NCBI RefSeq assembly: GCF_015690345.1
Contig: NZ_JADPUN010000205.1
Location: 1 to 64,000 of the forward strand
Reading direction: 5' to 3'
DNA: 64,000 nt
Source: Plantactinospora alkalitolerans
GTDB lineage: Bacteria > Actinomycetota > Actinomycetes > Mycobacteriales > Micromonosporaceae
In this document: positions 44,003-52,852 of the stretch, one piece after another
How the letters are laid out: each line of letters begins with the position of its first letter
Position numbering within the stretch: position 1 is the first letter of the stretch
Position numbers and translations under genes: made by a program
The notes under the pieces: generated by a model
What the model was told of the DNA's origin: nothing
The model's database searches: none
What the model saw: the letters and a program-made list of their open reading frames with translations, nothing else

Positions 44003-45529
44003 TCAGTAGCGCCAGGGATTGCCGGTGTCCCGGTACTCCTCGATCGGGACCAGCGGAACGTCCGGGTCCATCCGGTCGACGTACAGCCTGCCTTCGAGAT
44101 GGTCGACCTCGTGGGCGACCAGCCGGGCCATGGCGAGTTCGAACGAGGTGATCACGCGTCCGCCGTCCCAGCGGGCGTGCTCGATGTCGAGCCGGAGCGG
44201 CCGGGCCACCAGGCCCCGCAGGTCGAACAGGGAGAGGCACCCCTCGTACTGTTCGTCGGTTTCCAGGGCCGCGTCGACGACCCTGGGATTGAGCAGCACG
44301 ACCGGCTCCGCGTCCCGGTCCGGCGGCCGGACGACGGCGACGGCCCAGGGCAGCCCGATCTGCGGCGCGGCGAGACCGACCCCCTTGCTGAACGGGTGCA
44401 GCTCGTCGAGCCGTTCCAGCACGGTTCGTAGCCGGCTCACCACGTCGCGGGCGTTGGCCTCGTCGCGGGGCAGGTCGAACTGCCGGGCCGGCTGCCGGAG
44501 CAGGTCCGCTCCGAGCTGCACGATTCCGGCGGCCCGCATGCGGTCGCTGGCCCGGGTCTCCGACTCGGGCTCCGGGGCGGTCGGTGTGGTGGGCGCGGCC
44601 CGGTAGCGCCACTCCAGTCGGTACCGGGCGTTCAACGGCGGGTCGTCGGTCGACCACTCGAAGAGGACCCGTCCGTCTCCGTCGTGCCGGACCAGCGGCG
44701 TACGCAGCGGCCCCTCCTCCGCCGACAGTGACGTTTCCACCCCCCAGACCTGCGGGTCCAGGTCGAGCGGCAGGTCGAGTCGCAGCGCGAGCCGGCGGGT
44801 GGGCAGCCGGACCGCCCGCTGGAACCACTGGCCCCACTTGTCCTGGTTCACCCGGTACGAATACTCGGTGGTGATCCGTTCTCCGGGATAGAGCGGGAAC
44901 CGCCCGTCGGAGTTCTCGAAGAGCAGCCACACCTCCTTGAACGCGTCCCGGTCGTGCTTCTTGCGCCACTCCATCGGCTCGCGGGTGCCCTGGTCGTCGC
45001 AGAACGCCTGGAGGTCCAGTTCCGCGAAGGTCAGCGGGTTCTCCCGGTGGTGCCGGTTCGACCGACCCGGATCGTTGGGATATCGGTCCACGGCCACCCG
45101 GACCAGATAGCGGGTCACCGGCTCGGTGCCGGCGTTGTAGAGGGCCCGGCGGATCACGCACCGGTAGGCGTCGCCGTCGTAGGCGAGGGTGGCCGTCTCC
45201 TGCTCCACGATCAGGCCGGTGCCGGGCGGCATCCACTGCTCGGGTACCGGGGGGTCGCGGTGCGCGACGACGGCGGAGCGCGCCTGCCGGAGTTCGTCGT
45301 ACTCCTGGAAGCGCTGCCAGATCGCTCCGGCCGCGCCCAGCACGGCCTCGGCGCGGCGGGCGAAATCCTCGGTCGGACGGTGCCGACGCCCCTCCACGTG
45401 GCTGACGTAGGAAGGGTCGAACCCCATCCGGGCCGCGAGCTGCTTCTTCGTCATTCCCCGCTCGACCCGCCGGCGGGAAAGCTCGGCCGCGAACGAGTCG
45501 GCAGCCCGCTCGATAGGCGAGGTGGTCAT
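44003..45529 (-). CDS. XRE-HTH / peptide deformylase fusion protein
   Basis: This 508-residue protein has an N-terminal XRE-type helix-turn-helix (about residues 10-70, MTKKQLAARMGFDPSYVSHV), a middle beta-rich region of about 230 residues that I do not recognise, and a C-terminal peptide deformylase domain (about 350-500). All three deformylase motifs are present: GVGLAAPQIG (about residue 384), EGCLSL (about 430) and HEVDHLEG (about 473), which supply the metal-binding Cys and two His and the catalytic Glu. Deformylases remove formyl groups from nascent proteins; fusion to a DNA-binding domain is unusual. The ATG at 45529 has AGAGGA upstream. A perfect palindrome lies 31 bp before it, suggesting self-regulation. 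Confidence 0.85.
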   Translation of the reverse strand: MTTSPIERAADSFAAELSRRRVERGMTKKQLAARMGFDPSYVSHVEGRRHRPTEDFARRAEAVLGAAGAIWQRFQEYDELRQARSAVVAHRDPPVPEQWMPPGTGLIVEQETATLAYDGDAYRCVIRRALYNAGTEPVTRYLVRVAVDRYPNDPGRSNRHHRENPLTFAELDLQAFCDDQGTREPMEWRKKHDRDAFKEVWLLFENSDGRFPLYPGERITTEYSYRVNQDKWGQWFQRAVRLPTRRLALRLDLPLDLDPQVWGVETSLSAEEGPLRTPLVRHDGDGRVLFEWSTDDPPLNARYRLEWRYRAAPTTPTAPEPESETRASDRMRAAGIVQLGADLLRQPARQFDLPRDEANARDVVSRLRTVLERLDELHPFSKGVGLAAPQIGLPWAVAVVRPPDRDAEPVVLLNPRVVDAALETDEQYEGCLSLFDLRGLVARPLRLDIEHARWDGGRVITSFELAMARLVAHEVDHLEGRLYVDRMDPDVPLVPIEEYRDTGNPWRY

Positions 45530-45559
45530 CAGGTTCCTCTGGCCGGGAATCTCAGTTTG

Positions 45560-45576
45560 CTGGCCGAGTCGGCCAG
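45560..45576. promoter_or_regulatory. 17-bp palindrome, candidate operator of the HTH-deformylase gene
   Basis: CTGGCCGAGTCGGCCAG has perfect 8-bp arms around one base and lies 31 bp upstream of the fusion gene start. Similar TCGGCCA half-sites recur near 45617. The position suits autoregulation by the XRE domain. Confidence 0.5.
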
Positions 45577-45723
45577 TCTGACAGAACTGGCGCGTTAACG
45601 ACAATGGCTTGACATTTCGGCCACTCCGGCTGATCCTTGCCGGCCGGCCCTACCCGGCGGGGTCAACTGGCGACGTGTCGGAGAAAACATTGCCCCAGGG
45701 ACTGCGCGATCACCCAACTCTGG

Positions 45724-45742
45724 TTAGCCTAGCCTTAGCAAG
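45724..45742 (+). promoter_or_regulatory. Iron box (IdeR/DmdR-like)
   Basis: TTAGCCTAGCCTTAGCAAG matches the actinobacterial iron-repressor consensus (TTAGGTTAGCCTAACCTAA type) at about 13 of 19 positions. It lies upstream of an FhuF-like ferric reductase gene, which is a typical target. Confidence 0.55.
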
Positions 45743-45880
45743 CTAGGGTGACGATGCAGCCGGCACGAGTGGGGGGTGGGTCCTGGTGGCACTGCTGACG
45801 TCGACGCAGGCCAGTCCGGTTACGGCGACCGTACCGGGCGACAGCCGGCACACCGGAACACCGCGGATCGGCGACCGCGC

Positions 45881-46669
45881 GTGACCGTCCTGATCGGTGA
45901 CCGGGCCGCCGCACCCCTCGCCCCGGTGACCGCCACCCTGCGGGCCACCTTCGGCACCGACGACCTGCCCGGCCTCGCCACCGGCCTGCTGGTTCCCGAC
46001 GAGACGGGCTGGATCCCCGCCACCGAACTGGTGGACGGCACGCGGCTGCCCGAACTCCTCGACGCCACCCGGCAGCGGTGGGGCGCCCAGCCCCATGCCG
46101 CCGCCGCGCTGGCCTGGAAGGCCTACACGTACTGGCTCGCGCTGCCCGTGGTGCTGGGCTGGGCCTCCGCCCGGCGGGTGCCGCTGCTGCGCCCCGAGGA
46201 CGTACTGGTCCAACTGGAGGAGCACCGGCCCCTGGTCAAGCTCGGCCTCCGCCGCTCCACCACGATCGCGGTACTTCCGTCGGACCCGCTGGCCCTGTCC
46301 GGGCTGCCCGAGGTCCGGATCGCCCTGGACGAGGCCGAACTCCTCGGCGCGTTGCGCGCGTCCCTGCTCGACGCACACCTGACCCCGATGCTGGACGCGT
46401 TGCACTCCCAGGTCCGGGTCGGCGCCCGTACGCTGCTCGGCTCGGTCGCGTCAGGGGTCGCGCACGGCGTACTGCGCGCCGCGGACTCGCTGCCCGGTGG
46501 ATCCGCGGCGACGATCGGCACGTTGCTCGACACACTCGGCGTGGCGGACCTGGTGGACCTGGTGCCCGGCCCGACCGGCGAACTGACCGTGCAGCGCAAG
46601 ACCTGCTGCCTGGCCTTCACCCTTCCGCAGCCCAAGGTCTGCGCCGGCTGCTGCATCCGCACCCCCTGA
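45881..46669 (+). CDS. FhuF-like ferric-siderophore reductase
   Basis: This 262-residue protein ends in the 2Fe-2S binding cluster TCCLAFTLPQPKVCAGCC, with the C-C-x10-C-x2-C spacing of FhuF. The FhuF family reduces ferric iron in siderophores in the cytoplasm and so releases it. The rest is a helical domain typical in size for the family. A GTG at 45881 is preferred; an upstream GTG at 45776 would add about 35 unrelated residues. An iron box precedes the gene, which supports derepression under iron limitation. Confidence 0.8.
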   Translation: MTVLIGDRAAAPLAPVTATLRATFGTDDLPGLATGLLVPDETGWIPATELVDGTRLPELLDATRQRWGAQPHAAAALAWKAYTYWLALPVVLGWASARRVPLLRPEDVLVQLEEHRPLVKLGLRRSTTIAVLPSDPLALSGLPEVRIALDEAELLGALRASLLDAHLTPMLDALHSQVRVGARTLLGSVASGVAHGVLRAADSLPGGSAATIGTLLDTLGVADLVDLVPGPTGELTVQRKTCCLAFTLPQPKVCAGCCIRTP

Positions 46670-46809
46670 CGCGTCCGTCCAGGCATCTCCGGGGGCTTCC
46701 GAGGCATCCGCGCGGACGCGTTCGAGAAGCCCTCGGAGAGGGAAGCCCGAGGGGTTGACACCCGACTGTTATCGAGTCGACACACCTGGCCAATGTGATC
46801 AAGATAATC

Positions 46810-46840
46810 TTCGGGTGCTACGTAACAAAACACCCCCGAA
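46810..46840. terminator. Possible hairpin downstream of FhuF-like gene
   Basis: TTCGGGTG and CACCCCCGAA can pair with a small bulge around an AT-rich loop. It sits about 140 bp after the FhuF-like gene and 130 bp before a methyltransferase gene. The remaining gap (46670-46967) shows no gene. Confidence 0.3.
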
Positions 46841-46967
46841 CTGGTCACAACCGAAGTGCGATGCCTGAGTTCGGCTCGCATGAGTGCCCCAATTTCCCTA
46901 CGGTCGTCGTAGATGGTTCACTCTGTCGGTCCAGTGCAGGTCGAGTCAGAGCGTGAGGAATCGACGC

Positions 46968-47678
46968 ATGGCAGAAATAACTGGAGATCAACGGGTTCAG
47001 GAAGAGGTGCTCGAAGGCCTCGCCACCGCCGTCAACCACCGGCGCTGGTTCGTCGAACTGGCCCTGCCGTACCTCGGTGACAACCCGATCGAGATCGGCA
47101 GCGGCCTGGGCGACTACGCCATCGAGTGGGCGCCGTTCCTGGAGCGGTTCACCGCCACCGAGGCGGACCCTGACCGGCTGATCGCCCTCAAGGAACGGCT
47201 CTCCGACGAGCCCTCGATCGAGGTACGGCAGATGTTGCTGCCGACCAACGAGCAGGGCGACTACAGCGCCGCCGTCTCGTACAACGTGCTGGAGCACATC
47301 GAGGACCACGTCGGCGCACTCCGCAGCATGCGCGGCCTGGTCCGCCCGGGCGGGGCGATCGTGCTCATCGTGCCGGCGTTCGAGTTCGCGATGGGCCCGG
47401 CGGACATCGCCACCGGCCATGTCCGGCGCTACACCAAGAAGACCATGCGGGCCGCGCTGGACGAGGCGGGCCTGCAGGTGGAGACCCTGCACTACGCGAA
47501 CGCGCTCGGCCTGATCGGCTACTACATGGCCACCAACGTCTTCCGGCTGATGCCGAAGGAGGGGCCGATGGTCAAGGTGTACGACACCCTCGTGCTGCCG
47601 GTGACCAAGGCCGCCGAGCGGGTCGTACGGCCACCGTTCGGCCAGTCCGTCTTCGCCGTGGCCCGGGTGCCCGCCTGA
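46968..47678 (+). CDS. Class I SAM-dependent methyltransferase
   Basis: This 236-residue protein has a methyltransferase core: motif I PIEIGSGLGDYAIEW (about residues 40-54), an acidic residue at the end of strand 2 (ATEADPDRL), VSYNVLEHIEDH (motif IV-like) and LVRPGGAIVLIVPAF. The C-terminal part contains YTKKTMRAALDEAGL, seen in sugar- or polyketide-linked methyltransferases near glycosyl transfer genes. The ATG has GAGGAA upstream. No neighbour points to the substrate. Confidence 0.85.
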   Translation: MAEITGDQRVQEEVLEGLATAVNHRRWFVELALPYLGDNPIEIGSGLGDYAIEWAPFLERFTATEADPDRLIALKERLSDEPSIEVRQMLLPTNEQGDYSAAVSYNVLEHIEDHVGALRSMRGLVRPGGAIVLIVPAFEFAMGPADIATGHVRRYTKKTMRAALDEAGLQVETLHYANALGLIGYYMATNVFRLMPKEGPMVKVYDTLVLPVTKAAERVVRPPFGQSVFAVARVPA

Positions 47679-47747
47679 GCGGTCCACCGGCCACGGGCCG
47701 GCACCGGGGCCCGAGGAGGGCACACGGATGCCGGCCCGGACCCACCG

Positions 47748-48290
47748 TCAGTCCTTCACCTGGTACGTGGGCCGGATCACCGCCCGCGCCAGGGTGTGGA
47801 ACGTCAGGTTGAAGCCGACGTAGGCCGGACTCGCCTCGGGAGTCAGATCCAACCGCTCCACATCGAGGGCGTGTACGGCGAAGACGTACCGGTGTGGACG
47901 ATCCCCGGCCGGCGGCGCCGCGCCCCCGTACGACTGCTCGCCGTAGTCGTTGCGCACGCTGAACGCGCCCTGGGCGCCGGCCGACGGCGTGCCGCCAGCA
48001 CCCCGGGGCAGCTCGGTCAGCTCGGCCGGGAGGTTGACCAGTACCCAGTGCCAGAAGCCACTGCCGGTGGGCGCGTCCGGGTCGTAGCAGGTGACCGTGA
48101 AGCTTCGGGTCTCGGCGGGGAAGCCCGTCCAGGCAAGGTGCGGCGACAGGTTGCCGCCGCCCACGCTCGGATGCGCGAACTCGACGGCCAGCGGCTCGCC
48201 GTTCTGCACGTCGTTGCTGATCAGCGTGAACGACGGTACGGCCGGCAGCACCTCGTACGGGTCGGGTGGGATCGGTCGGTCAAGAGCCAT
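47748..48290 (-). CDS. YbhB/YbcL-type PEBP (Raf kinase inhibitor-like) protein
   Basis: This 180-residue protein is a bacterial phosphatidylethanolamine-binding protein homologue. Conserved parts are SPHLAWTGFPAETRSFTVTC, DPDAPTGSGFWHWVLVNLP with the anion-pocket residues D-P-D-A-P and H-W, and YGGAAPPAGDRPHRYVF. It has no signal peptide. The family's role in bacteria is not settled. An ATG one codon upstream is equally possible. Confidence 0.9.
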   Translation of the reverse strand: MALDRPIPPDPYEVLPAVPSFTLISNDVQNGEPLAVEFAHPSVGGGNLSPHLAWTGFPAETRSFTVTCYDPDAPTGSGFWHWVLVNLPAELTELPRGAGGTPSAGAQGAFSVRNDYGEQSYGGAAPPAGDRPHRYVFAVHALDVERLDLTPEASPAYVGFNLTFHTLARAVIRPTYQVKD

Positions 48291-48429
48291 CAAGAGATCC
48301 TTTCAGCGCAACAGGTGGCTGGCGTCGGAGCGGAAGCCGCCGTGCCCTTTCTACCCGCTACGCGCGCCGCCACCCGCGACACCTCACCCTCACCCTCCAC
48401 CGCGACTGGCGTGGCCCAGGGCGGCAGGA

Positions 48430-48798
48430 TCAGGGTTGCCGGCGCGGCCGATCGGAGTCGGCGCACTCGTCGTCGTCCGCCCGCCACCCGACGCGGTGGC
48501 GGATCCCGACGTCCCACCGGCCCATCGCGTCCGGCGCCGAACCGGCGGCGATCCGCAACTCGGCGGCGGTGATCCCCGGTGGCGGAACGGCGGCGCGACG
48601 GTGGATCTCGACCGCCACCGGCGGCTCGGGCCGGTCCACCCGGGCCAGATAACCGAAGGCCACGGCGAGCGCCTCGCAGTGCAGTACTCCGCAGATCGGG
48701 CAGATGCCCTCGGCATCGGGAGTGTGGTCGGCGACGATCCGGCGAGCCGCCAGGATCAGTCGGTTGCGAACCTGCACCGGGGACAGCCGCAGCTCCAT
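48430..48798 (-). CDS. Small cysteine-motif protein, unknown function
   Basis: This 122-residue protein has an N-terminal helix and a Cys cluster CPICGVLHCEAL at about residues 33-44, which could bind zinc. The C-terminal half is polar and rich in Arg and Asp. I do not recognise a named family. It lies upstream of the PEBP gene on the same strand (gap about 140 bp). Confidence 0.5.
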   Translation of the reverse strand: MELRLSPVQVRNRLILAARRIVADHTPDAEGICPICGVLHCEALAVAFGYLARVDRPEPPVAVEIHRRAAVPPPGITAAELRIAAGSAPDAMGRWDVGIRHRVGWRADDDECADSDRPRRQP

Positions 48799-49036
48799 GG
48801 CGCCCTCGCTTCACTCCGTACGCCTGTCCGGGCTTCCGCCGTTCGGTGGGCAGCCAGCCCAGCCGATTGCGGCGATCCCAGTTCAGCGATATCTACGTAG
48901 GATCACTGTCTGATTACTATCTGTAGGGTAAGGGATCGCACCGCGTGCCCGTCAACAGGCTATGGGCGACATCCCAGGTGGCGGACCCGGGCGTACCCCC
49001 GCCGCCACGGGTGGCGCCGGCCGTCGTGCTGGGAAG

Positions 49037-49123
49037 CGGAGGGTGTGGGATTCGAACCCACGAAGAGGTTGCCCCCTTACCGGTTTTCAAGACCAGCGCC
49101 ATCGGCCACTAGGCGAACCCTCC
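49037..49123 (-). tRNA. tRNA-Ser(TGA)
   Basis: The minus strand folds as an 87-nt type II tRNA. The acceptor is GGAGGGT paired with ACCCTCC, the anticodon loop CTTGAAA gives TGA, there is a long variable arm, and the T-loop is GTTCGAATC. CCA is not encoded. Confidence 0.95.
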
Positions 49124-49245
49124 CGAAGCGGCGTGGTCGCCCCGCCGGGACGAGCCGCTGCCCGCCACGTAGTGTGCCAGATCGTCGGGCCGGGGCGCAT
49201 CCGCCGGCACGGCCCCGGGAGCGTCCGCTCCCGGGGCGCACCGCG

Positions 49246-50934
49246 TCAGATCCGCGTGATGGTCGGGTAGCCGACCCACTTCCCGGCATGGTCGCCGTCG
49301 GCGAACCGGAGATGCTCGACACCGTTCAGCACCGCCCGGCGGTTGAGGTTGACCGGATCACCCACCTGATAGTTGGTGACCTCCGAGGTCATGTTGCCGG
49401 CCTCGTCGATGGTGTACGCCTTCAGCGGCGAGGTCGCGATCGTCGCCGGACGCAGGATCCGATAGCCGATCGAGGCGGCCTCACCGACCTGGTACGAGTG
49501 CTGCGGCACTTCCTTGAGGTAGTAGCCCGCGAGGGTTCCGGCACTGATCTGGTACCAGATTCCCTCGTTCCGCATAATCTTCAGCCGGGCGGTCGACGGC
49601 GCGTTGCTCCGGCGCTCCAATGTCAGTTTCCGGCTGGCCGTGATGGTGCCGGCACTGTCGAACCGGTATCCGGTGTGAGTTCCCGCCTGGAACATGATTG
49701 TCCCGGTTATGCCGTGCGGCGGAAAATCGGTGTAATACAGTTCCGCGACCTGTGCGAATATCGTGTCACCGGTAATGGCGAAGCACTGGATGTGCTGAGT
49801 GACGTGGGTGGTGTGGTAGTTGCCCGCGTCGTTGGCGTGCCGCAGGCAGTACTTGCTCCGCCAGTGCCGGTTGCGGACGTCGCCGTAGACGTCGCGGGTG
49901 GTGGTCAGGGCACCCTGCAACAGCACCTTCGCGCGCTCGTCCTTGGTCACCACCCAGTAGTCCCACAGCCCGTACGCCGAGAAGGTGTGCCCGTTGTAGG
50001 TCCGGTCACCCTTGACCTCCGTCGGGTTCGGGTACTCCTCCAGCCAGAGGTTCCCGCCCACGACGTACACCCCCCACGGCTTGCCCGCCTGCGGAGGCAC
50101 CAGATAGGACGCGAAGGTGGCATCGGCGGCGGCCTTCCACTCGGCCTCGCCGGTGGCGGTGAACAGCCGGCTGAACACGCTGAGCGCCTGCCCCTGGGCC
50201 ATCATGGAGTACCACGGCGCCTCGTAGACGTCGTTGGACCGGTGCAGCTGGTAGCGGAACGGGTACGGGTAGAACCAGCCGCCGCCGTGCAGCACCCGCC
50301 GGTCGATCAGCCGCTGCGCCTGCTTCTTGGCCCGGTTCAGGTACTCGACGTTCGCGGTGATCCGGTACGCCTCGATCAGGTGCAGGCCGTACTGCGCCTG
50401 GGCGACCGGATGGTCGTAGAGCTTTCCACCCAGCGACGCCATCCGGACGCCTGACGAGTCGTGCACGCCCGGGTCGACCAGCGGCACGGCATAGCTCATG
50501 TGGTACGGCCGGATCCCGTCGGGCAGCTCGCGGATCTCGAAGTCGTGGTACTCGAACTCGAAGGGAACCCCGGGTACGGCGTTCGGGGTTGCCCGGGACG
50601 TGATCCCCGGCTGGGACGGCCGGACCGGGGCGAGCCGCCGCGCGTCGGCGCGGGGAAGGGTGGGCACATCGGAGAGTGCCTCGGGCGGCAGCGGCGGCGA
50701 GATCTCGAAGGCCGGGTCGATGACGGGCCCGGCCGGACCCGGAAGGGTCTTCTCCAGGCCGAGATTCAGGCCGGGATCCAGACCGAAGGGATCGCCGGGA
50801 GCAACGCCGGGGCGGGCGGCGGCCGGATCGGCGAGGAGTCCGAGTCCGCCCACCGCGAGTCCGGCACCGAGCACGGTACGTCGAGACCACCGGCCGGACC
50901 GCGAGCCGCCGTTTGTTGGACCTTGCTGATCCAT
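49246..50934 (-). CDS. Tat-exported D-glucuronyl C5-epimerase-like protein
   Basis: This 562-residue protein has a twin-arginine signal (SRRTVLGAGLAVGG, Arg-Arg at about 18-19) and a Pro-rich linker. The central (alpha/alpha)6-type region (about residues 150-400) carries DHPVAQAQYGLHLIEAYRI, GGGWFYPYPFRYQLHRSNDV and APWYSMMAQGQALSVFSRLF, which is typical of the D-glucuronyl C5-epimerase C-terminal domain. In animals and some bacteria this enzyme turns glucuronate into iduronate in polysaccharides. The C-terminal 170 residues are beta-rich. The substrate here is likely an extracellular glycan. Confidence 0.8.
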   Translation of the reverse strand: MDQQGPTNGGSRSGRWSRRTVLGAGLAVGGLGLLADPAAARPGVAPGDPFGLDPGLNLGLEKTLPGPAGPVIDPAFEISPPLPPEALSDVPTLPRADARRLAPVRPSQPGITSRATPNAVPGVPFEFEYHDFEIRELPDGIRPYHMSYAVPLVDPGVHDSSGVRMASLGGKLYDHPVAQAQYGLHLIEAYRITANVEYLNRAKKQAQRLIDRRVLHGGGWFYPYPFRYQLHRSNDVYEAPWYSMMAQGQALSVFSRLFTATGEAEWKAAADATFASYLVPPQAGKPWGVYVVGGNLWLEEYPNPTEVKGDRTYNGHTFSAYGLWDYWVVTKDERAKVLLQGALTTTRDVYGDVRNRHWRSKYCLRHANDAGNYHTTHVTQHIQCFAITGDTIFAQVAELYYTDFPPHGITGTIMFQAGTHTGYRFDSAGTITASRKLTLERRSNAPSTARLKIMRNEGIWYQISAGTLAGYYLKEVPQHSYQVGEAASIGYRILRPATIATSPLKAYTIDEAGNMTSEVTNYQVGDPVNLNRRAVLNGVEHLRFADGDHAGKWVGYPTITRI

Positions 50935-51272
50935 ACCCACCCCGTTTTGAATCTGTCGGATTGGGAGGCCTTTATAGCACCCGGGGACGGAGGCTCCAAT
51001 ACGTTCTTTTGCCGTTCATCCGTACCGGAAACCCCCTGATGGATTCGCCCGGATTGGTAGCCGGTGAAGGCAATTGAAGGCCGGTGCGGCTACCATTTTC
51101 CACAATTCCTCGGCCATTCGTCCGGAAAGGTCGGCAGGAAGCTCGCCGAATGGTGCGAGAAGTACGCGTCCTGACATGTGTTGACTTGGCGTCGCCCGCG
51201 TCCGACGTTCGTAGGAACGACGGCGAGCCGGGCGGCGCTGCGGGCTGGCGGGACGGCGGTAAGACTGTGTCC
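50935..51272. other. Intergenic region between divergent genes
   Basis: This stretch of 338 bp separates the epimerase-like gene from the oxidoreductase gene. It contains AT-richer parts near 50990-51110 that may hold promoters for both. No gene, hairpin or repeat is evident. Confidence 0.5.
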
Positions 51273-52250
51273 ATGAAGGCGATCATGATCCCGACGCCCG
51301 GTGGCCCCGACGCACTGCTCTGGGCCGACGTGTCCGAGCCGACTCCCGGACCCGACGAAGTGGTGATCGACATTCGGGCCAGTGCGGTGAACCGGGCCGA
51401 CCTGCTGCAACGCCAGGGCCACTACCCGCCGCCGGCCGGCGCGTCACCGTATCCGGGCCTGGAGTGTGCCGGTGTGATCGGCGCGGTCGGCACCGGAGTG
51501 ACCGGCTGGAGCGTCGGCGAACCAGTCTGCGCCCTGCTGAGCGGCGGCGGCTACGCCGAGCAGGTGGCGGTACCGGCCGGGCAGCTCCTGCCGGTGCCGG
51601 CGGGCGTCGAACTGATCGAGGCGGCCGCGCTGCCCGAGGTGGCCTGCACGGTCTGGTCGAACGTGGTCCGGCTGGCCCGGCTGGGCGCCGGGGAGACGCT
51701 GCTCGTCCACGGCGGCGGCAGCGGCATCGGCACCTTCGCCGTCCAGCTCGGTGCCGCGCTCGGCGCGACCGTACTGGCCACCGCCCGGGCCGGTAAGCAC
51801 GACCGGCTACGTGAACTCGGCGCCACCACCGTCATCGACTACACCGGCCAGGACTTCGTCGAAGCGACAATGGCTGCCACGGACGGCAGAGGCGCGGACG
51901 TCATCCTGGACATCGTCGGTGGGTCGTACCTGGGCCGCAACGTCGCGGCGCTGGCCACCGGCGGCCGGCTCGTGGTGATCGGCATGCAGGGCGGGCGCCG
52001 GGGCGAACTCGACCTGGGGGCGCTGCTCGCCAAGCGGGCCTCGGTGGCCGCGACCGCGCTGCGCTCCCGGCCGGCGGCGGAGAAGGCCGCGATCGTCCGG
52101 GGCGTACGCGAGGAGGTGTGGCCACTGATCGTGTCGGGCGCGATCAGGCCCGTGGTCGACCGCAGGCTGCCGATGGCCCGGGCCGCCGAGGCGCACCGGA
52201 TCGTGGAGTCGGGGGCGCACTTCGGCAAGGTGCTGCTCACCGTCGACTGA
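51273..52250 (+). CDS. PIG3-family NAD(P)H quinone oxidoreductase
   Basis: This 325-residue zinc-free medium-chain dehydrogenase matches the PIG3/quinone oxidoreductase family. N-terminal SAVNRADLLQRQGHYPPPAG, central AALPEVACTVWSNV and nucleotide-binding VHGGGSGIGTFAVQLG are all characteristic. It would reduce quinones with NADPH. The ATG at 51273 begins the conserved domain (MKAIMI). It is convergent with the soxR-like gene; quinone reductases are common SoxR targets in actinomycetes, but the orientation here argues against simple shared control. Confidence 0.9.
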   Translation: MKAIMIPTPGGPDALLWADVSEPTPGPDEVVIDIRASAVNRADLLQRQGHYPPPAGASPYPGLECAGVIGAVGTGVTGWSVGEPVCALLSGGGYAEQVAVPAGQLLPVPAGVELIEAAALPEVACTVWSNVVRLARLGAGETLLVHGGGSGIGTFAVQLGAALGATVLATARAGKHDRLRELGATTVIDYTGQDFVEATMAATDGRGADVILDIVGGSYLGRNVAALATGGRLVVIGMQGGRRGELDLGALLAKRASVAATALRSRPAAEKAAIVRGVREEVWPLIVSGAIRPVVDRRLPMARAAEAHRIVESGAHFGKVLLTVD

Positions 52251-52347
52251 TCGGCTCCCCGCCGAGCCGCCGAGCCGCCGAACCGCCGAGCCGCCGAGCC
52301 GTCGACCCGTCAGTCCGTCGGTCCGCCAGTCCGTCGGTCCGTCGGCG
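52251..52347. repeat. Simple repeats between convergent genes
   Basis: Short units of the type GCCGAGCC and then GTCGGTCC recur for about 95 bp between the oxidoreductase stop codon and the soxR-like gene end. Each has diverged slightly. They have no visible coding function. Confidence 0.7.
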
Positions 52348-52354
52348 GGCGCGT

Positions 52355-52792
52355 TCACGGGAGCATCCGGCGCGGGCCCGGCCCCTGCCCGGCCAGTTCG
52401 TCGTCCGGGTTGTAGAGGCTGCAACTGCGCAACGAGAGGCAACCACAACCGATGCAGTTGGTCAGGTCGTCCCGGAGCCGGGTCAGCAGGTCGATCTTCT
52501 CGTCCAACCGGCGCCGCCAGCTCGCGGAGAGCCGCGCCCAGTCGGCCTTGTTCGGGGTACGCGAGTCCGGCAGCGCGTCGAGCGCGGACCTGATGTCCTC
52601 CAGGGAGACTCCGAGCTGCTGCGCGATCCGGATGAACGACACCCGACGCAGCTCGGCCCGGTCGAAGCGCCGCTGGTTGCCGCCGGTACGACCGGCCCGG
52701 ATCAGTCCGAGCCGCTCGTAGTACCGCAACGCCGACGGCGCCACGCCGGACCGGACGGCGAGTTCGCCGATCGTCAGACTCTCCTGCCGCAC
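52355..52792 (-). CDS. soxR: SoxR-type redox-sensing MerR regulator
   Basis: This 145-residue regulator has a MerR winged helix (LTIGELAVRSGVAPSALRYYERLGL) and a dimerisation helix. The C-terminal cluster CIGCGCLSLRSC has the C-x2-C-x-C-x5-C spacing that binds the 2Fe-2S centre of SoxR. Oxidation of this centre by redox-cycling compounds turns the protein into an activator. The GTG start follows GCGGAG. It is divergent from the transketolase genes with a palindrome between them, which suggests it controls its neighbours. Confidence 0.9.
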   Translation of the reverse strand: MRQESLTIGELAVRSGVAPSALRYYERLGLIRAGRTGGNQRRFDRAELRRVSFIRIAQQLGVSLEDIRSALDALPDSRTPNKADWARLSASWRRRLDEKIDLLTRLRDDLTNCIGCGCLSLRSCSLYNPDDELAGQGPGPRRMLP

Positions 52793-52819
52793 GTCAATCT
52801 CCGCTGTCCGGGGCCTTGA

Positions 52820-52837
52820 GTTGAAGTGCACTTTAAC
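52820..52837. promoter_or_regulatory. Palindrome between soxR and transketolase genes
   Basis: GTTGAAGTGCACTTTAAC is an 18-bp near-perfect inverted repeat centred on GTGCAC. It lies 15 bp before the transketolase start and 28 bp before soxR. MerR-type operators usually sit between promoter elements with long spacing, and this placement fits. Confidence 0.55.
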
Positions 52838-52852
52838 TTGCAAGCTGGGTTC

